Counted from the first letter of the stretch, positions 46,765 through 55,887 are shown. The stretch is 64,000 bases of DNA from Aliivibrio sifiae (GCF_002954715.1 NZ_MSCP01000001.1:1149453-1213452); one strand, 5' to 3'. Numbers and translations: made by a program. The notes: generated by a model from the sequence alone, not told the origin.

Positions 46765-48201
46765 TTAATCCATCAAACTTTTGGATTTAATCGCCTTCTT
46801 GGATAACTCTTTAGCAAATGTGGCAATATTACTCTCAAATTGCTCAACACTATCTCGGATATCATCTAATGTAACGGTCAGCATTTTTCTATTTTCCATA
46901 ATGACCTCACCATTCACGATAGTTGTATCTACATTACTTGGATTTGCTTGATATACCAATGTGGCATACGGATCATAATTTGGCATCATATTCGCGGACT
47001 GAGTTTCTACAATAATAATATCCGCTTTTTTTCCGACTTCTAAAGAGCCAAGTTCATTTTCCATATGCAGAGCTTTAGCTCCGCCTATGGTGGCCATTTC
47101 AATCACTTGCTCTGGGACCATTATCGTTCTATCCGAATTCTTAAGGCGCTGCATATTTGCGGCATAACTAAGTGTTCTCCATAAATCGACTTGATTTGAG
47201 CTCATGGGACCATCAGTCCCTAAACCAATTCTCATATCAGCACGATACATATCCCATGCAGGGGCAATACCTGTAGCACCCTTTGCGTTCGCCATTGGGT
47301 TGTATGAAATACCGGCATCCGCTTCTTTAAGTAAAACTTGATCGTGTTCTGATAAATGAATGCCATGTGCAATTACAACTCGCTCATCAAGCACACCTAT
47401 CTCGTCTAAATACTCAACAGGCGATTTTGCTTGAGTTGGATCTTTAATGCGTGTTTCTTCATTTGGGAATTCTGCAACGTGTATTAATACCGGCACATCA
47501 TAACTTTCTGATAGCTTATTGATCTCTTGGAGCTTTTCTTTACTCACAGTGTAAACGGCATGAGGGGCATAAGCAGGTGTGATCAATGGATCATTTTGGT
47601 ACTCTTCAATAAACCCTTTTGCATATTCAATACCACCGTAAGGTTGTTTTGCATCTACCACAGGGAATTTAATTACTGTCTCACCAAGTACCGCTCTTAA
47701 GCCTACCTCTTTCGTCGCCTTCGCCATTTCATCCATGTGATAGTACATATCTGCATATGTCGTCACGCCGCTTTGAGCTAAATCGATAGTTCCTAGTTTA
47801 GTCGCATTGTAGATAAGTTCACGACTTAACATTTCAGATTCTAGAGGGAAAAAATAAGCAAATAAACGGTTTGAAATTCCCTCTTCACCTAAGCCTCGAA
47901 ACGCAATCATTGGCAGGTGATTATGAGCGTTGATCATGCCAGGCATCACGATACCGTCTTTTGCATCAATCATTTTCGGCGCTTGATATTGATTTAATAA
48001 TTCAACAGTCCCAAGTGCGATAATCTGATCATCTTTAATAACCACAACACCGTCATCAATGATTTGCATCGTTGAGTTAATCGTTAACACTTGCCCATTA
48101 TTAACAATCACATCTGCATTGTATTTTTGCTTTTCTTTCGCTAGACCACAACCAGAAAGTAAAATAACGCTAATACTAAATACCAAGCTTTTAAGCTTCA
48201 T
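46765..48201 (-). CDS. Lipoprotein amidohydrolase (MtaD/SsnA-like deaminase family)
   Basis: 478 residues. The N-terminus is a lipoprotein signal (ILLSGC, Cys18), unusual for this cytoplasmic enzyme family. The TIM-barrel amidohydrolase follows: metal ligands His93 and His95 in NAHNHLP, a His in LIHVAEFP, another in VIAHGIHLS and the Asp in GLGTDGPMSS. Family members deaminate methylthioadenosine, S-adenosylhomocysteine or other amino-heterocycles. The anchor places it in the periplasm or on a membrane, so the substrate is probably an external nucleoside-like compound; this is inference. Confidence 0.85.
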   Translation of the reverse strand: MKLKSLVFSISVILLSGCGLAKEKQKYNADVIVNNGQVLTINSTMQIIDDGVVVIKDDQIIALGTVELLNQYQAPKMIDAKDGIVMPGMINAHNHLPMIAFRGLGEEGISNRLFAYFFPLESEMLSRELIYNATKLGTIDLAQSGVTTYADMYYHMDEMAKATKEVGLRAVLGETVIKFPVVDAKQPYGGIEYAKGFIEEYQNDPLITPAYAPHAVYTVSKEKLQEINKLSESYDVPVLIHVAEFPNEETRIKDPTQAKSPVEYLDEIGVLDERVVIAHGIHLSEHDQVLLKEADAGISYNPMANAKGATGIAPAWDMYRADMRIGLGTDGPMSSNQVDLWRTLSYAANMQRLKNSDRTIMVPEQVIEMATIGGAKALHMENELGSLEVGKKADIIIVETQSANMMPNYDPYATLVYQANPSNVDTTIVNGEVIMENRKMLTVTLDDIRDSVEQFESNIATFAKELSKKAIKSKSLMD

Positions 48202-48560
48202 TCCTAAACCTTAACTTATGTTCCCTAATTAAAGAGGTAAAGTAAGTTTAAAGGGAAGAATTAAACTTACTCTCTTTTTATAAGTAATCTACCACCTAGC
48301 TTGTTCTATGAATATGAAACTTTCAAAAATAAAATGCCATTTAAGCAACGAAAAAATAGCATTTACACAAAACCACCATTGTATAAAAACATAGGGTATT
48401 CACACAGGCAATGCATTTATATATGGCATTTGTTTTGGTTATAAAATATCATTTACTAAAAGGCACTAATAAATAATAGCCTTGGTATAGCATGTCGATA
48501 AACCACTGATTGATTTCAATTAGTCATACTTTTATATTAATTAGAATAGAATTACACATT
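48202..48560. other. AT-rich intergenic region with a long dyad
   Basis: 359 bases between two divergent lipoprotein genes. A hairpin with 11-base arms, AGTAAGTTTAA (48241-48251) / TTAAACTTACT (48261-48271), is followed by CTCTTTTT on the plus strand; no plus-strand gene precedes it. The rest is very AT-rich promoter-like DNA with loose GCATTT/AAATGC repeats (48330-48450). No gene recognised. Confidence 0.6.
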
Positions 48561-50486
48561 ATGAAATATCTTTTAACTGCTTTGCTTGTTTTACCTTTAT
48601 TTGGGTGTGGTGGCGATAAAAGTACCTCCGACAATAAATCCGTAGTTAATCATGTAGCAACACCAGAAAAAATTGTTAACCTTGATGGTATTAGCTTAAA
48701 ATCAACACTTTACCCACAGAAAACAAATGACTACTCTAGCTTAGATACTTTGAAGGTTGTATTTTCCACTGACAATATTACTGACGGTTCAGAAAGTATA
48801 TCTTGTAATTGGATTATAGATAACATTACAGTCTCAAACGACTGTGAATATCAACTGAAAGAAAATGAGCACCTTTTTCCGATTATGGTATCAGCTCAAC
48901 TTAATTATAAAGAACAAGTGACTGAACCATTCGTAAAAATATTTACTAAATCCTTCCCTATACAACAAGTAGCAAATAGTTATAGCAAGGTAACCTTATT
49001 TAATACAGGTCAGGTTCTTGAGTGGAATAATATTCTTGATGGAGAGTTTGCCTATCAAGCAGAAAGGCGTTTTGAGAAAATAAAACCTACAGATAATAAT
49101 CAATTTGTCGCTATCTATGCACATGCTAATGCCTTCTCTGGTATAAAAAGTAATGGCGACTTTTATCTTTGGGGGCCAAAAATAAAAAATAGCATCGATT
49201 TAATTGATGACATAAATATTGAAGGTGTTAGAAAAGTAACCGCTGCCGATAAATACTTTTCAATATTAACGAATACAGGTAATGTTTATATTATTAGTAG
49301 TACTAAAAACATGACTAAAAAAATAAATATCAATAATGGCATTGATATCTTAACAAGTAAAAGTAGTACTATTATTCAAACTGAGCAAGGTGAAGCTTGC
49401 CTAATTGAAGAAACCGGAAAAATATCATGTAGTGATATACAAGGTAATATTACGCACCTTGTCGAGTTAAGCTATGATTATAAAGGTAACTATGCTCTTC
49501 TCACTGATCAAGGGTATCTATATAAGTGGGGAAAACTAACAACAAATCAAGGTGAGTTAGTTAGCCAAAATGTCACTAGCATAATTGCAAATTATAGTGC
49601 CTTTGCTTTTCTTAAATCAGATGGAACTGTTGGTGCCTGGGGAAGTAGGACTAAAGGTGGTGAGTTTATTTATGACTATTACAGCTTTGAACAAGTTAAC
49701 TTTAAAGCCAGTAAAAAATGCGTTCCTATAAAATATGATGAATCTGAATATAACTCAAGCGATATGTATGACCCTGATTATGAACCAGTTTATGACGCTA
49801 TATGTGGCCGGGGGTATAAACAAATTTCTATCCCAGCATATTCTGCACCAGAAAAAACACACGTCGAATATAAACTAGATATTGAATTAGAAAACGTAAA
49901 AAAAATCGTCGGAGCTTCAGGCTCTTTCGCAGCATTAACTTTTGATGGGAATGTTATTACATGGGGAACTATTTTTAGTGGGGGTAATATCTATTCTGAT
50001 AACGTTAACCATGTAAATAAATTAACTAATATTATTGATATAAAAACAAATACAGGAGGATACTCAACAATACGTCAAGATGGGGATATTACCTCATGGC
50101 AAGGAATATGGGATCTTAATGCTGAAGTACAATTTGGTGAATATATTAAATATTACTATTATGACAAAAATAGACCTAGTCATGTAAATTTCTCTGATGC
50201 ATTTATAAACGCTTCACCAGATAAAATTTCTATTTTCACTTCAAATGATGGTGCTTATTTATTAACAGAAGTAGCAAAACGAGAATCATCTCCACACTTC
50301 ATTCTTAATTCATGGGGATATAAAGAGTTCGGTGGTGGTTTAACGAATATAAAGCTACCGGGAAAAGTAGATAGAGTATTCCCTCGCAGTACTGGTTTTA
50401 CTATCTATACTGACCAAGGGAATATTTATAACATTGATACGTCTAATGATGTCGCAGTACTTAAGAAAATAGATACCACGATTTAA
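48561..50486 (+). CDS. RCC1-repeat lipoprotein
   Basis: 641 residues from ATG 48561, which gives a clean lipoprotein signal (MKYLLTALLVLPLFGCGG, Cys16); the open frame 17 codons upstream adds only a non-signal stretch. After an Ig-like segment (about 35-145) come repeated RCC1-type blades: NTGQVLEWNN, SNGDFYLWGP, NTGNVYIIS, DQGYLYKWGK, SDGTVGAWGS, FDGNVITWGT, QDGDITSWQG, NDGAYLLTE, DQGNIYNID. They would form a surface-anchored beta propeller. The Lys/Asn/Ile-rich, AT-rich coding differs from its neighbours. Function unknown; binding of a surface ligand is a guess. Confidence 0.82.
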   Translation: MKYLLTALLVLPLFGCGGDKSTSDNKSVVNHVATPEKIVNLDGISLKSTLYPQKTNDYSSLDTLKVVFSTDNITDGSESISCNWIIDNITVSNDCEYQLKENEHLFPIMVSAQLNYKEQVTEPFVKIFTKSFPIQQVANSYSKVTLFNTGQVLEWNNILDGEFAYQAERRFEKIKPTDNNQFVAIYAHANAFSGIKSNGDFYLWGPKIKNSIDLIDDINIEGVRKVTAADKYFSILTNTGNVYIISSTKNMTKKININNGIDILTSKSSTIIQTEQGEACLIEETGKISCSDIQGNITHLVELSYDYKGNYALLTDQGYLYKWGKLTTNQGELVSQNVTSIIANYSAFAFLKSDGTVGAWGSRTKGGEFIYDYYSFEQVNFKASKKCVPIKYDESEYNSSDMYDPDYEPVYDAICGRGYKQISIPAYSAPEKTHVEYKLDIELENVKKIVGASGSFAALTFDGNVITWGTIFSGGNIYSDNVNHVNKLTNIIDIKTNTGGYSTIRQDGDITSWQGIWDLNAEVQFGEYIKYYYYDKNRPSHVNFSDAFINASPDKISIFTSNDGAYLLTEVAKRESSPHFILNSWGYKEFGGGLTNIKLPGKVDRVFPRSTGFTIYTDQGNIYNIDTSNDVAVLKKIDTTI

Positions 50487-50495
50487 GATCTAATA

Positions 50496-50528
50496 AGTGA
50501 ACGAGCCTACTATTTTAGCTCGTTCACT
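50496..50528. terminator. Dyad between the RCC1 lipoprotein gene and the 49-residue gene
   Basis: Perfect 11-base arms AGTGAACGAGC / GCTCGTTCACT with an 11-base loop. It reaches two bases into the stop codon of the minus-strand gene. It has the look of a shared terminator, but neither strand shows a good T-run. Confidence 0.55.
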
Positions 50529-50676
50529 ATAGTTCATACATTTTATCAAACTCTCGTTGTGCTAAAATCTCTTCAATTTTAGAGCGAGCATCAACTTTAA
50601 TGTTCCCATCAGAATTTGCTTGTTTTGCTTTCTTCCTTGATTTTACTTCACGTACTGGTTTTATTTTATCAGTCAT
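50527..50676 (-). CDS. 49-residue basic protein, PA3496-like tail
   Basis: Read from ATG 50676 (MTDKIKPVREVKSRKKAKQ) because GGAGAG stands just upstream. A basic, disordered first half and a helical end (DARSKIEEILAQREFDKMYEL) that resembles the end of small PA3496-family proteins. No signal peptide or membrane helix. Role unknown. The good ribosome site and the clean ending at a dyad argue that it is a real gene. Confidence 0.65.
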   Translation of the reverse strand: MTDKIKPVREVKSRKKAKQANSDGNIKVDARSKIEEILAQREFDKMYEL

Positions 50677-50815
50677 ATAACTCTCCATTTGATAACGAGA
50701 GTATAACACTGTTTTAAATAGTAAATATCATAGCACCGTCAAATCATTCCAAATTTATTAATAAAAATTTCACGATATTTTATAAAATTAATCATTAAGA
50801 ATACGATTACTTTTT

Positions 50816-51808
50816 TCAAAACTGCAATGAATCGCCTTGCTCAGGAAAAATGAAATTAGCCCCTAGCTTATTTGCATCCGCTAGCTGTTTTTTGATAATC
50901 ACTTTAGGATCTTCACTATTCTTTAGACTGTATTTAATATGGCTAATAACTACGTTTAAGTCTTTTAAAGAACCTTTATCATTCATGCTTTCAAGTACTG
51001 TCAACTCTTTGAGTAACCAGTTTGGTGTTAAATGTCCAAATAGCGATTTATCCGGCGTTTCATTAGTAAAAGAAACTTCAATAATAATTCCTTTTAACTT
51101 TCCTTCCTTAACAAAAGGCGCCAATGTTGACCACACTGTTTTCAATGCCGAACTTTTTTCAACATCGTCAGGACCAGTATCCCCAAAATAAGCAAATACA
51201 TCCCCTTTTTGATCTTTTAAAATAAAGGCTGTCGATTCTCCACCAGAATGTGAAAGCGGCAGTGCCATTACTGTCATTGTTGTATTTGAAACCGCGCTCC
51301 ACATCGTTGGCACCAAATCGACGTAATTGTATTTATTAAGTTTAAAACCATCGCCTTTGTTTCCAAAATTAGGCCATGCAGACCAATTAAAGTAATTCTT
51401 CATTAGATCTTTGTTTGTGCCCTCTAATCCATAAATCGGTTTTTTACTGTCATCAGGAGAAGAGATAATTAAGCCTGAGACATGATCTAAATGAGCATGG
51501 CTAATCAAATACCCTTTGATTTTATCATTTAGTAAATAGCCTACTTTTGTGTAAGGAGAATTATCTGGCAACGCGATATTGTTAAAGGCGCCTTTCTGCT
51601 CTGAGACAATCAATCCATTCACGACAGAACCGGCATCAAGCATGATAAAATTTGAATCTTGTTCACTCTTAATTAAAAAAGCCGTTAAATTTCCATCTTG
51701 GATCCCTCCTTTACTCCCTAAAGTAACGGTATCAAAACTCGCGGATTGAGCCGAAAAAGAAAAAACAGACAAACACGTAAATAACACTGCCAATTTATTT
51801 TTAAACAT
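50816..51808 (-). CDS. cpdP: Periplasmic 3',5'-cyclic-nucleotide phosphodiesterase CpdP (class II)
   Basis: 330 residues from ATG 51808, which gives a standard signal peptide (cleavage near SAQSA-S, residue 23); the frame open 48 codons upstream does not. Metallo-beta-lactamase fold with the class II signature SHAHLDHVSGL (His104, His106, Asp108, His109), later His in LPLSHSGGES, Asp in YFGDTGPDD, and VSFTNE, GHLTP, VISHIKYS. Length and features fit V. fischeri CpdP, which breaks down external cAMP. It is divergent from the GalR-like gene with about 200 bases between. Confidence 0.95.
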   Translation of the reverse strand: MFKNKLAVLFTCLSVFSFSAQSASFDTVTLGSKGGIQDGNLTAFLIKSEQDSNFIMLDAGSVVNGLIVSEQKGAFNNIALPDNSPYTKVGYLLNDKIKGYLISHAHLDHVSGLIISSPDDSKKPIYGLEGTNKDLMKNYFNWSAWPNFGNKGDGFKLNKYNYVDLVPTMWSAVSNTTMTVMALPLSHSGGESTAFILKDQKGDVFAYFGDTGPDDVEKSSALKTVWSTLAPFVKEGKLKGIIIEVSFTNETPDKSLFGHLTPNWLLKELTVLESMNDKGSLKDLNVVISHIKYSLKNSEDPKVIIKKQLADANKLGANFIFPEQGDSLQF

Positions 51809-52010
51809 ATCCAACCTTAAATAATACTGCACACCCTTGTGCTCAATCAGATAATACAATGAGATAAATAAATGGTGTATTAAATATTTAAGACTATTGA
51901 TAAGAAAGTAATTATAAACAACATGACCCACAGAATTTGATAGCACTAACATCTTTACCTAAAAATCCACGCTACACTTCCGCTCAATGTTAATCACCGA
52001 AGTAGTAATC

Positions 52011-53033
52011 ATGGCGACAATCAGTGACGTTGCAAAGTTAGCAGGGGTTTCAACTGCTACCGTTTCCCGCGTAATTAATAACTCAGCTTATGTTGAACCT
52101 GTCACTCTTGAGCGAGTACAAAATGCCATCCGTGAACTCAATTATCAGCGAGATGCAAGAGCCAGCGCCTTAGCAAAAAAGACAAATAACACGCTTGGTT
52201 TATTAACGGGGAATCTTGCTGATCCTTTCTTTGCTTTAATCGCCAAACATGTAGAAGAAGTGGCACGTAAAAATAAATGCCAACTAGTTGTGGTAAGCGG
52301 TGGTCACGATGCACAAAGAGAAAAAGAAGGGTTAGATTTTTTAATAAGCCAAGGATGCGAAGCTATGGTGGTTCACGCAAAAATGCTAGACGATACCACC
52401 CTACTTAGATACAGCGCTCAACTCCCTTCGATGGTATTGCTTAATCGCACCATTCCACAAATATCCAACCGCTCAGTCTATATTGATAATAGAGCTGGTG
52501 CTAAAGAATCTGTGGTTCATTTAATTGAGCAAGGTCATCGTAAGATCGCCTGTGTCACCAGTGATCTTCCTATTGAAGACAGAACAGAGCGACTTAACGG
52601 TTATCGCGATGCCATGAAAGAAGCCAATATTACTATTGAACCAAACTGGATAATAAATCAGAACTTTAGCGAACAAGGCGGAGAACTGGCGGGTGAACAA
52701 TTACTGGCTCAATGCCCAGAAGTCACCGCTGTGGTTACCTTTAACGATGTAATGGCTGCGGGTTTGATGGCGAATTTACATGAAAATAATATTCGTGTAC
52801 CTGACGATATTTCTATTATTGGGTTTGACGATGTTTTATTAGCTCGATATCTCTACCCACGCTTAACCACCATGCACAACCCTATTGATGAAATGTCGAC
52901 TTATGCTGCTGATTTAGCATTAAAAATCAAAAACTCTGGATATGTCCCTCCATCAAATCATCGCTTTAATGCTAGCTTGGTTAAGCGCCAAACTGTCATA
53001 CCTTATTCAGACATACAAGCCCTAAAAGTGTGA
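52011..53033 (+). CDS. LacI-family repressor, GalR/GalS-like
   Basis: 340 residues from ATG 52011 (MATISDVAKLAGVSTATVSRVIN), almost the GalR N-terminus; an in-frame ATG eight codons earlier is not needed. Hinge helix YQRDARASALA, then a periplasmic-binding-type core with GalR-like VVHAKM...MVLLNR and IGFDDVLLARYLYPRLTT. No galactose genes are near. Downstream lie an NhaC antiporter and a C-S lyase, with a GalR-type operator (53056-53073) between. It probably represses that operon; the inducer is unknown. Confidence 0.9.
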   Translation: MATISDVAKLAGVSTATVSRVINNSAYVEPVTLERVQNAIRELNYQRDARASALAKKTNNTLGLLTGNLADPFFALIAKHVEEVARKNKCQLVVVSGGHDAQREKEGLDFLISQGCEAMVVHAKMLDDTTLLRYSAQLPSMVLLNRTIPQISNRSVYIDNRAGAKESVVHLIEQGHRKIACVTSDLPIEDRTERLNGYRDAMKEANITIEPNWIINQNFSEQGGELAGEQLLAQCPEVTAVVTFNDVMAAGLMANLHENNIRVPDDISIIGFDDVLLARYLYPRLTTMHNPIDEMSTYAADLALKIKNSGYVPPSNHRFNASLVKRQTVIPYSDIQALKV

Positions 53034-53042
53034 TGAACATCT

Positions 53043-53086
53043 TAGGTAACAACCCCATGTAAGCGCTTACATGAGTCCGTTACCTA
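53043..53086. promoter_or_regulatory. GalR-type operator inside a 44-base dyad
   Basis: The inner part, CATGTAAGCGCTTACATG (53056-53073), is a perfect 18-base palindrome and fits the GalR/GalS operator GTGTAANCGNTTACAC at 14 of 16 positions. Outer arms TAGGTAAC (53043) and GTTACCTA (53079) are symmetric about the same centre. It lies between the GalR-like gene and the antiporter and has no T-run, so an operator is preferred over a terminator. Confidence 0.82.
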
Positions 53087-53169
53087 TCTCTCATATTCCA
53101 ATGAATAGAACTCTTATTATGACCTCATAAAAACAAAACAACCCTACATCTGTTTACGAGGAATACAAA

Positions 53170-54638
53170 ATGACACAATCAAAGCCTCTACCATCATTTG
53201 CACTCGCAATAGCACCTATTGCAGTCATGTTTGGTCTACTTGCAATTGGATACGGCCTCTTCGGTCTACAAATTGAAGCGCTGCTACTTACTTCAGCCAC
53301 CTTTACCGGTTTTATCGCTTATAAAATGGGATACAACTGGGATACAACTGGGATGAAATAATGAATGCCATTGTTGAGAAACTGGCGAAAGCAATGCCTG
53401 TTATCTTAATTTTGGTTTCTGTTGGTGGCCTAATCGCAAGTTGGATGGTCAGTGGTACTATTCCTTATATGGTGTACTGGGGATTAAAAGTTATTAGTCC
53501 TCAATATATCTTGATCGCTGCTTTCTTTGTTACCAGTGTGGTTTCTGTGTGTACAGGTACATCATGGGGCTCTGCAGGAACTGTAGGTGTTGCTCTAATG
53601 GGTGTTGCCGCAGGTCTTGATGTATCAATGGCAGCCGCCGCAGGTGCTGTGGTTTCTGGTGCTTACTTTGGTGATAAAATCTCCCCTCTTTCTGATTCAA
53701 CCAACTTTGCTCCAATTGTTTCTGGCACGACCTTATACGAACACATCCAACACATGCTTTATACCACGCTACCGGGCTTTGTTATCGCTTCTGTTGTCTT
53801 CTTTTTCGCTGGTCAATATGGTGATGTCGCGAATGTAAGCGAGCCTCAAAAAGTACTCGACATACTTGCAGGATTAGAAAGCCTATATAACCTTAATATT
53901 CTATTAATTGTGCCACCAATGATGATCTTATGGGGTGCATTTACTAAAAAACCAGTACTTCCATTGATGCTTGCGGCTTCTGCTTTAGCGATTGTTATTG
54001 GCATTTTCGTACAAGGTTTTAGCTTACAACAAGCTCTGCAAGCGTTTGTGAATGGCTTTAATATCGATATGCTAAACGCAAATGGTCATGCAACCGATGG
54101 CTTGGTTCCTGATATTGCAAAACTGCTTAACCGTGGTGGCCTATTCTCGATGATGAGCACTATTCTTCTTGTGTTTTGTGCCTTCGCTTTCGCGGGTATT
54201 TTAAGTTTAACTGGCGCACTCAATGTAGTATTAGGTCGCTTCTTACACCTGATTCATAGTACAGGCCAGTTAATTCTATCAACCGTGATTGCTACGATTA
54301 CCGTGGTATTCACAACTTCTGATGGCAAACTTGCCCTATTAATCCCAGGAGAATTATTCCAAAACGCTTATCGTAAAATGGGATTGGATACAAAAAATCT
54401 GTCAAGAACCATTGAAGATGCAGGCACCATTATCGAACCACTGGTTCCATGGACAGCCGCAGGTATTTACATGGCAAGCACATTAGGCGTAGCAACGCTT
54501 GATTACCTTCCATGGGCAATTCAATGTTACACCGGCGTGATTTTCGCCATCATTTATGGTTTCACGGGCTTTGGTATTGCAAAAGCACCCGTAACTCAAG
54601 ACAACAACGACTCATTATCTCCTAAGGCTATCTCATGA
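53170..54638 (+). pseudogene. NhaC-family Na+/H+ antiporter gene split by an 11-bp tandem duplication
   Basis: Two frames: 53170-53361 (63 residues, N-terminal helices, ending MGYNWDTTGMK) and 53361-54638 (425 residues, starting MNAIVEKLAKAMPVILIL). The unit GGGATACAACT occurs twice in tandem (53328-53338, 53339-53349). Taking out one copy joins them in frame as MGYNWDEIMNAIVEKLAKAMP, the normal family sequence. The second part has about ten helices with TGTSWGSAGTVGVALMG and GAYFGDKISPLSDSTNFAP. The TAATG overlap at 53361, with GGGA ahead, might let ribosomes restart, so two pieces could still be made. Family members exchange Na+ or H+ with organic acids or amino acids. Confidence 0.85.
53328..53354 (+). 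repeat. 11-bp tandem repeat in the antiporter gene
   Basis: GGGATACAACT x2, followed by a third partial unit GGGAT. Eleven is not a multiple of three, so the copy number decides the reading frame. This is the pattern left by slipped-strand mispairing. Confidence 0.95.
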
Positions 54639-55807
54639 CAACTTCTTTTGACTGCATTCACAACCGTTGTAACACCGGCTCATTAAAATGGGATTTCATG
54701 AAAGAAAAGCTCGGATTAGATGGCACGGACCGACTACCTATGTGGGTGTCTGATTACGACTTTCAAGCGCCACCACACGTATTAGAAGCACTTCATAATC
54801 GCATTGACCATGGTATTTTTGGTTATGCAGAACGTAATGATGACTACTACCAAGCGATCATCACTTGGTATCAACAGCAGCATCACATTCAAATTGAAAA
54901 AGAATGGATAACAACCGTACACGGTGTATTACCGGGGCTTTCAATGGCAATTCAATTGCTAACAGAAACCAATGATAAAGTGGTAATGCAAACGCCGGGC
55001 TATGGATCATTTCGTAAAATCGTTGAGTTTAATGACCGAGTATTAGTTGAAAATCCATTAGTAGAGCAACAAGGGAACTATTCACTCGATCTCGCTCATT
55101 TAGAATCTTGTTTTCAGCAAGGCGCTAAAGTGATGATCTTCTGTAACCCTCACAACCCTGTTGGTAAAGCATGGTCAAAAGAAGAGATAACCGCGGTAGC
55201 AGAGCTATGTCATCAATACGATGTGTGGTTGTTAAGTGATGAGATCTGGGGCGATTTAGCGATGGGAGATAACACTTACCATTCAGCGTTATCACTACCA
55301 GAAAATCTACAACAAAAACTGATTGTAGCAACAGCAGCAAGTAAAACATTTGGTTTGTCTTCAGTTCGTATTTCTAATTTCATGATCCCTAATCAAGAAT
55401 TAAAAGCACGTTTAGTTCGTCGTTTAGATGCTCATGGTATGGATGTTTATAATAGCTTGGCAATGTGTGCAGCCACTGCTGCTTACCAAACCTCTGCACC
55501 GTGGTTAAACGAGCTAAAAACCTATCTACAAGAGAACATTACTACTCTAGCAACTTTTATTGAAAGCGAACTACCAGATCTGAGCTTTACGCCTCCAGAA
55601 GCTGGATATTTAGCATGGGTAGATTGCCGCTCTCTTGGATTAACGGACAAAGAGCTAGAATTGAAATTAGTTGAGGCTGGCATTGTTCCAAGCATGGGGA
55701 TTGCGTTTGGCAGTGAAGGCTCAGGGTTTATTCGTTTAAACCTAGGTTGTCCTCGTGAAGTGTTAGTTCAAGCAATGCAGCGAATTAACGTTGCGCTGAG
55801 TAGCTAA
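54635..55807 (+). CDS. PatB/MalY-type pyridoxal-phosphate C-S lyase or aminotransferase
   Basis: 390 residues, fold type I. PLP Lys237 in ATAASKTFGLSS, Asn in NPHNPVGKAW, Asp in LLSDEIWGDL, Arg in GFIRLNLGCPR. PatB/MalY members split cystathionine and other cysteine conjugates to pyruvate, ammonia and a thiol. ATG overlaps the antiporter stop by four bases, so both are one unit, which hints that the antiporter brings in or balances the lyase substrate. A paralogue (malY) lies at 58858. Confidence 0.88.
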   Translation: MTTSFDCIHNRCNTGSLKWDFMKEKLGLDGTDRLPMWVSDYDFQAPPHVLEALHNRIDHGIFGYAERNDDYYQAIITWYQQQHHIQIEKEWITTVHGVLPGLSMAIQLLTETNDKVVMQTPGYGSFRKIVEFNDRVLVENPLVEQQGNYSLDLAHLESCFQQGAKVMIFCNPHNPVGKAWSKEEITAVAELCHQYDVWLLSDEIWGDLAMGDNTYHSALSLPENLQQKLIVATAASKTFGLSSVRISNFMIPNQELKARLVRRLDAHGMDVYNSLAMCAATAAYQTSAPWLNELKTYLQENITTLATFIESELPDLSFTPPEAGYLAWVDCRSLGLTDKELELKLVEAGIVPSMGIAFGSEGSGFIRLNLGCPREVLVQAMQRINVALSS

Positions 55808-55833
55808 ATAAATAACCATAACGTCTAAAACAA

Positions 55834-55860
55834 AAAAGCCGCTAAATTCAGCGGTTTTTT
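55834..55860. terminator. Terminator after the PatB-type gene
   Basis: Stem AAAAGCCGCT / AGCGGTTTTT (one G-T pair) with a six-base loop; T-runs both ways, so it also ends the converging AraC-type gene. Confidence 0.9.
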
Positions 55861-55887
55861 ATCATCAAACAACTGGTTTTCTATTTT

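Noticed and set aside
50496-50528. Standard intrinsic terminator call with high confidence
   Set aside because: The 11-pair stem is perfect but no T-run follows on either strand, so it is kept only as a moderate call.
51809-51952. 48-codon N-terminal extension of cpdP
   Set aside because: It would bury the signal peptide; the internal ATG at 51808 gives the known 330-residue length.
53170-53361. Independent 63-residue membrane protein gene
   Set aside because: Its sequence is the N-terminus of NhaC proteins, and removal of one 11-bp repeat unit joins it in frame to the next frame, so it is a fragment.
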